Part shown: positions 7,434 to 11,370 of the stretch, piece by piece
Layout of the letters: the number at the start of each line of letters is the position of its first letter
How positions within the stretch are numbered: the first letter of the stretch is position 1
NCBI GenBank assembly: GCA_910585855.1
Contig: CAJUGZ010000133.1
Span: 1 to 11,370, forward strand
Direction of reading: 5' to 3'
Source of the DNA: an uncultured Lachnospiraceae bacterium
GTDB taxonomy: Bacteria; Bacillota_A; Clostridia; Lachnospirales; Lachnospiraceae
Length of the DNA stretch: 11,370 nucleotides
Notes under the pieces: model-generated
Told to the model about the DNA's origin: nothing
The model's database searches: none
The model's input: only the letters and a program-made list of their open reading frames with translations
Translations under genes and position numbers: made by a program

Positions 7434-7490
7434 TTCTATCTCCTTATTTTTCTTTTTTATTTTTTATGCCGATTCTGCCATTCAAGATTC

Positions 7491-9524
7491 TTATTCACAT
7501 CCACTGCTTATCCGATTTTCCAACTCTTCTAATGAAATCGCTCTGCCGTTAAAAGTAACTTCCTTTCTTTCCATCATTTTTTTAATTTCCTCCAGTGCTT
7601 CTTTTTTCTTTTCCACTGTCATAGGAATACTTATCATCAGCCGCTCAAAATCCCAATAACTCTTCTTTCCCATCTGCTTTACATGATGAATCAAATCTTC
7701 CAATTCAAAAGTCATATGGCATTTTTTCATTACACGAAAACAATCAGAAAATCGTCCTTTTCCTCCATATAACGCCCGATTATAAAAATATTTTCCAAGC
7801 AATGCACAATTTCTCTCATCCTTCGGACAAACCATCCGTTCCAATACACTGTCCCAAGAAGCTATTGCATCACTATAATATCCAGTATCAAAATCAGAGC
7901 GCAATCCCTCTTTTAAAGTAAAATCACCATCTTTTTTTATCTTATTATCCGTCAAAAGTTCAATCCAGCGCAGATCAAATTTCCCGTAAATCTTTTCTTT
8001 CACTATAAATTCTTTTTCCAAATGAGGCTCTTGAAATCGATCTGCCAAAATATACGCATCCTGTTCTTCATCATAGCGCATATAAGAAAATGCTTCCATA
8101 ATAGCAAGTCTGCCTGCCTTCTTTTCTGCATTTTCCTTCTCTCCATCCTGTACTAAATAAAAAGAAAATTCCGAAAAAACCTCTTCCCCCTCTTTTGAAA
8201 GCAGCGCTGCCAACAGTGCCGATGACAAAAATGCTTCTCCATATTCCTGATAGAGTTCCTGTGCCAACTGATAAAGTTTTGGACTTTTTGTAAATAAAAT
8301 GGATTTACTTAACATTCTGTCAATATATTTCACAGGATAAGATTCATTGCCCCTATACACATAAGGAAGCGAAAAACGGCTGTTTTTCCCCTCTGCATTT
8401 TTCAATTCGTCAAAAATCTTTGCTCCAGCCAGTCTTTTATATACGGCAAGCATCGCATCGGAAGTTTTTCCAACCATTGCAGTAAACATCTTACGAATCC
8501 GTATCCTTGCCTCCATATCCACCAAAACATTTCCGCCCGCTGCCTGTTTTTCCAAAAAATCTAACCACTGGTTTATATTCTCTGCTACAATATTAGAAAC
8601 CTGTTCGCTCTTTGTCAGATAAAAATAACCATCTTCCCAAAATGTTCCTGCCTTTTTCTGCGTAGCTAAAAAAGCATCACTGCTGTCCTTTTTGCATTGA
8701 AGCTGATCTCTGAAATACTGGTAAATCTTTTCACTTTCCATATAAGACAATGCCCAGATAGCTGCTTTTTTATTTTTGCCCTTTTCGGTTTTTACCAGAT
8801 TAAACAGCAGCTCCTCATTCTCTTTCTCATGGCGCAGTGCATAGATTAACGTTTCCCGTACCTCTTTTTTTGCGGTATCCAGCATAGTAAGATACCAGCT
8901 ATTTTCCTTTTCTTTGGCGATATTTTCAATTACACGCACCCGTCTTACCATCTCGCTTTTTCCATCCGGCAAAAACCCTCGTTTCAAAAGCGGCAGCATT
9001 GATTCATCCTCTTTACTTAACCACTGCTCAATCTCATCTGCAAGTACAGAATATCCCGCACCCAATCCGTCCACCAAAGCAGACCGCAGCCGAAAATCCC
9101 GAAAAATTTCCGGGCTTTCTCTATAACTATCTATCACCAAAGAATAATGTCCACTGCCGCTTGTCGTCAATGCCTCTAAAATAGGAGCAGCCTTGCTGTA
9201 AGGCGCAGTAGTAATTATTGTTTCCTTTATTTCACTGCTGATTGCAGATAATTCTCCATCCATTCCTGCCGATGCCTGCGTTACAAGCACCGCATCTAAA
9301 AGAGCCAATTCATCTAACAGGGCATTGGCTCGCTGTTCCTCCGGCACTTCTAAAATATGTAATGCTCCCTGATAAATCTTTCCAAAAATCGGAACAGCCT
9401 TAGAAAGCGGTTCTACCTGATCAATCGCCTGTTTCAGTCGAAAATCTTCCGGCATCAGAGAGATTCCCGCAACTGCACTGGTATTTAACCTCTCCTTTAA
9501 TTTATAAAGTGGTTCGATATTCAT
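7491..9524 (-). CDS. large HEAT-repeat-like helical protein (possibly DUF5691-related)
   Basis: A 677-residue, Lys/Glu-rich protein without a signal peptide or membrane segments. Residues about 115-275 show helical pairs with HEAT/Armadillo character, for example VRETLIYALRHEKENEELL and KKAAIWALSYMESEK, with the alternating small and large hydrophobic residues such repeats need. The rest is also predicted helical by eye, and I see no catalytic motif. In the actinobacterial version of this cassette, as I recall it, a DUF5691 protein occupies this position between SWIM and AAA genes; equivalence is inference from order and size. The start is ATG with a near-perfect AGGAGGT just upstream, and the gene follows the SWIM gene after 14 nt, so the two are cotranscribed. 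A scaffold or substrate-binding role is the simplest guess. Confidence 0.8.
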   Translation of the reverse strand: MNIEPLYKLKERLNTSAVAGISLMPEDFRLKQAIDQVEPLSKAVPIFGKIYQGALHILEVPEEQRANALLDELALLDAVLVTQASAGMDGELSAISSEIKETIITTAPYSKAAPILEALTTSGSGHYSLVIDSYRESPEIFRDFRLRSALVDGLGAGYSVLADEIEQWLSKEDESMLPLLKRGFLPDGKSEMVRRVRVIENIAKEKENSWYLTMLDTAKKEVRETLIYALRHEKENEELLFNLVKTEKGKNKKAAIWALSYMESEKIYQYFRDQLQCKKDSSDAFLATQKKAGTFWEDGYFYLTKSEQVSNIVAENINQWLDFLEKQAAGGNVLVDMEARIRIRKMFTAMVGKTSDAMLAVYKRLAGAKIFDELKNAEGKNSRFSLPYVYRGNESYPVKYIDRMLSKSILFTKSPKLYQLAQELYQEYGEAFLSSALLAALLSKEGEEVFSEFSFYLVQDGEKENAEKKAGRLAIMEAFSYMRYDEEQDAYILADRFQEPHLEKEFIVKEKIYGKFDLRWIELLTDNKIKKDGDFTLKEGLRSDFDTGYYSDAIASWDSVLERMVCPKDERNCALLGKYFYNRALYGGKGRFSDCFRVMKKCHMTFELEDLIHHVKQMGKKSYWDFERLMISIPMTVEKKKEALEEIKKMMERKEVTFNGRAISLEELENRISSGCE

Positions 9525-9538
9525 TTTGACCTCCTGTT

Positions 9539-11008
9539 TTAATATAATAACCGAACAACCCGATCCTCCGTTACAATACTATAGGGCTGTACACAGATAC
9601 GCCGATTTTCCTCATCATAAAAAAATGCCCCCAATAAAACCTGATTTTGAAATAATTCTTCCTCAGGAAGCATCAGCAGCCGATCCACACTGCCCTCATG
9701 TCCATTTAATCTCATATCTTCAAGAACAATCCGATTGCCAAACGCATCTTCTAATACCGGAATTGCTCCCACCTTCCCGATTCTCTGATAAGCAAATAAA
9801 AGTACAACAAAGTTATCAGCAAGCGTTTTTTTCATCTGATTTTTTATTTTTTTCTGGGTATCCGCCAGATTTTTTTCTGCATGTTCTTTTAACTGAGCCA
9901 ATTCTTCTTTCTCAATTTTATGAAACTCCACACTTTCCCAATTCCAGCGGATTCTTCGATTTAATTCCCCGGGATAATAACTAAGCACCGGAATACAAGC
10001 CGTTTCAAATACCGTATCTTCCTGTTTGATATACTTCACCGCCTTTACCGGACGATAATTGCAGCGAAAAGAAACTTCTCCGTTTTCAATATCTGCCCAC
10101 CAGCCAGTATCTAAATACTCTTTTCTTGCCTCGTCATAAATAACTTCAAACGATAACTGAATTAATTTTGCCTGCTCTTTTTTCAGACCCAACGCATTTA
10201 ATTCCTCTAATTTCCACTCTCCCCCCAACTCTTCATATAAAATATTGTCATCACTATTTACATCATCTGATTCCAACTTTGTATTCAGATACTCTTCCGA
10301 CTTTTTTATCAATGCCCGAAGCTTCACCAAAATCGCAACCGCTTCCCGATAATGCCTTTCCTCTCCGTCTTTTTTAAATGCCTCAATTTCTACAATCAAT
10401 CGTTTGACATAAATCTGAGGTCCTAACAAATAATAATCTCCAAGCTGCTTAGCCAAATCGGTATATGTCTTTACCGAATTTCCCCCCATTGTACCAAGTC
10501 CTGCCTGCAAAAGACTGCGAACCATATCCTCTGCCAATTTCAGCCCTTCAAGTTGTTTCTTTATCTTTTTCGTCTTTGCTGCCTTACTTCTCTTAATGGC
10601 AGCAGCATCCTTTTCCACTGTAACACCACTTTTAGCAGCTTCCTCTTTCTCCTGCTTTTTCGCCTCTCTCGCTTCCTTTTTCTTCCGCTTGTCTAATATA
10701 TCCTGCGGAATCTCACAAACCTCAAAATCCTTCTTAGCTGCCATCTCAAACAAAAGGGCAAGACTATGCTTGCAGGGAAACTGTCTGCTTGGACAACTGC
10801 ATCGAAACACAGGTGTTTCCTCTATAAAATCAGCAGTAACAATATAATCCGATTTCCCGCTTCCTTTGCACTGCCCCATATAAAAGGTATCATCCTCTGA
10901 ACGAGAAAGTTTCACAAATCCCCCTTTTGACGAAATCTTTTTTCCATTACTTACAGCAGCCGCATTAGGAGCAATACTGCTGATAAACTGTTCTGATATC
11001 TCTCTCAC
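9539..11008 (-). CDS. SWIM zinc-finger protein, first gene of the cassette
   Basis: A 489-residue protein with a SWIM zinc-binding motif, C-x-C-x6-C-x-H, at Cys70, Cys72, Cys79 and His81 (FRCSCPSRQFPCKH). SWIM fingers bind nucleic acid or protein; which applies here is unknown. Following it is a strongly charged Lys/Glu/Ala segment (about 106-150), probably an extended helix or coiled coil, then a helical and mixed domain to the end with no recognised catalytic motif. Translation starts at GTG (11006-11008) with GAGG eight bases upstream; reading back in frame there is no ATG before a TAA at 11075-11077. It is the promoter-proximal gene and is followed after 14 nt by the HEAT-like gene. Its place as lead gene matches the recalled order of this cassette in other phyla. 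Confidence 0.9.
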   Translation of the reverse strand: MREISEQFISSIAPNAAAVSNGKKISSKGGFVKLSRSEDDTFYMGQCKGSGKSDYIVTADFIEETPVFRCSCPSRQFPCKHSLALLFEMAAKKDFEVCEIPQDILDKRKKKEAREAKKQEKEEAAKSGVTVEKDAAAIKRSKAAKTKKIKKQLEGLKLAEDMVRSLLQAGLGTMGGNSVKTYTDLAKQLGDYYLLGPQIYVKRLIVEIEAFKKDGEERHYREAVAILVKLRALIKKSEEYLNTKLESDDVNSDDNILYEELGGEWKLEELNALGLKKEQAKLIQLSFEVIYDEARKEYLDTGWWADIENGEVSFRCNYRPVKAVKYIKQEDTVFETACIPVLSYYPGELNRRIRWNWESVEFHKIEKEELAQLKEHAEKNLADTQKKIKNQMKKTLADNFVVLLFAYQRIGKVGAIPVLEDAFGNRIVLEDMRLNGHEGSVDRLLMLPEEELFQNQVLLGAFFYDEENRRICVQPYSIVTEDRVVRLLY

Positions 11009-11020
11009 GTTTTTTACCTC
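11009..11020 (-). promoter_or_regulatory. ribosome binding site fixing the GTG start of the SWIM gene
   Basis: On the minus strand GAGGTAAAAAAC stands directly before GTG. The GAGG core is eight bases from the start codon. Together with the lack of an upstream in-frame ATG this decides the start. Confidence 0.7.
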
Positions 11021-11071
11021 AACTAGAAATATTCTAAAATAAAATATATTTTTTATTCCTGTTACAATAAA

Positions 11072-11100
11072 ATTTTAACATAAAAATTAAAAATAAGCAA
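11072..11100 (-). promoter_or_regulatory. sigma-A-type promoter of the cassette
   Basis: On the minus strand a -35 TTGCTT (11095-11100) is followed after 17 bases by a -10 TAAAAT (11072-11077). TG one base before the -10 gives an extended -10 (TGTTAAAAT). The surroundings are very AT-rich. The predicted transcript start is near 11065, leaving a leader of about 57 nt before the SWIM gene. A second, weaker -35-like TTGACT lies just upstream without a good -10. No operator palindrome was evident. Confidence 0.65.
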
Positions 11101-11128
11101 GAAAATTACAGTCAAGTAAAAAAATTTA

Positions 11129-11370
11129 CATTCGGCTTTTAGAGATAGGATGCTGCCGGAAAGAATTGGCTTTCACCGGACGCAAGAGGCGGTTTGCTCC
11201 TGTTCTTTGCTTGCTCCGCTCCAAACGGTAAGAAAGTCTAGGGCTTCTGATTTCGGTTCATCCAACCGGACGAACCGGGGCGCAATTCGCCCTCCTTCCA
11301 TCCGAAACGAAACGAATGTAAGGAAGGATTTTACCAACCATAAAACATCCTCTTCCCTATCCTCCGGGCT
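11129..11370 (-). repeat. Family A repeat, right copy, runs off the window
   Basis: The reverse complement aligns with 39-278 almost without gaps over some 207 bp. Shared blocks include AGGAGGGCGAATTGC, CCCCGGTTCGTCCGG, AGAAGCCCTAGACTTTCTT and GTCCGGTGAAAGCCAA (minus strand). Here CGGTTCGTCC pairs with GGATGAACCG around GGTT to give a 10-bp hairpin, longer than in the left copy. It also has about 10 extra bases (TTCTTTCCGG, minus strand) able to pair with CCGGTGAAAG. The visible terminal arm is CTAAAAGCCGAATG on the minus strand, different from the left copy's arm; the matching arm would lie beyond 11370. The element sits immediately upstream of the cassette promoter. Confidence 0.75.

Noticed and set aside
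9526..9984. 152-codon plus-strand open frame inside the SWIM gene region
   Set aside because: It lies antisense to the well-supported SWIM gene with no ribosome binding site, and its His/Pro/Ser-rich composition is typical of a shadow frame.
11009..11065. Riboswitch or T-box in the cassette leader
   Set aside because: The leader is about 57 nt, AT-rich and without stable stems or known conserved motifs.

Overview
The window looks like a chromosomal segment from a low-to-moderate GC Firmicute, most likely a gut Lachnospiraceae relative. The support is AT-rich intergenic DNA, strong Shine-Dalgarno sequences (for example AGGAGGT before the gene starting at 9524), protein style, and the abundance of small palindromic intergenic repeats. 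The genus cannot be named from this sequence alone. All six convincing genes lie on the minus strand, so transcription runs from right to left.

Right to left, a good promoter (11072-11100) leads into a five-gene cassette. It encodes a SWIM zinc-finger protein (11008-9539), a large HEAT-repeat-like protein (9524-7491), a MoxR-type AAA+ ATPase (7433-6342), a DUF5682-type protein with TraB/ChaN/EreA-superfamily motifs (6349-3977), and a von Willebrand A (VWA) protein with an intact MIDAS (3708-2518). The first four genes are tightly packed: gaps of 14 and 57 nt, then an 8-nt overlap. The VWA gene is set apart by 268 nt containing a structured repeat. The last gene (2011-266) is an MsbA-like ABC half-transporter, probably an unrelated neighbour. 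MoxR-VWA pairs work as ATPase plus metal-dependent adaptor (as in RavA-ViaA). The set SWIM + HEAT + AAA + DUF5682 + VWA matches, from memory, a recurrent but functionally uncharacterised cassette best known from actinobacteria. A remodelling or conflict-type role is inference.

The noncoding DNA is the most unusual part. Family B is a repeat of about 140-155 bp present three times (about 2067-2217, 2339-2500, 3819-3970). Its core is nearly identical between copies, while its outer arms differ completely in sequence yet stay self-complementary in each copy. A short loop in the core reads GAAA, GCAA and GAGA in the three copies, all fitting GNRA. Family A is a repeat of about 240 bp at both ends of the window in opposite orientation (39-278 and about 11129-11370, running off the edge), about 75-80% identical by eye. 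The two A copies bracket the whole gene block. Repeat edges supply the stop codon of the ABC gene (family A) and probably of the VWA gene (family B). No tRNA, rRNA, CRISPR array, transposase or phage gene was seen.
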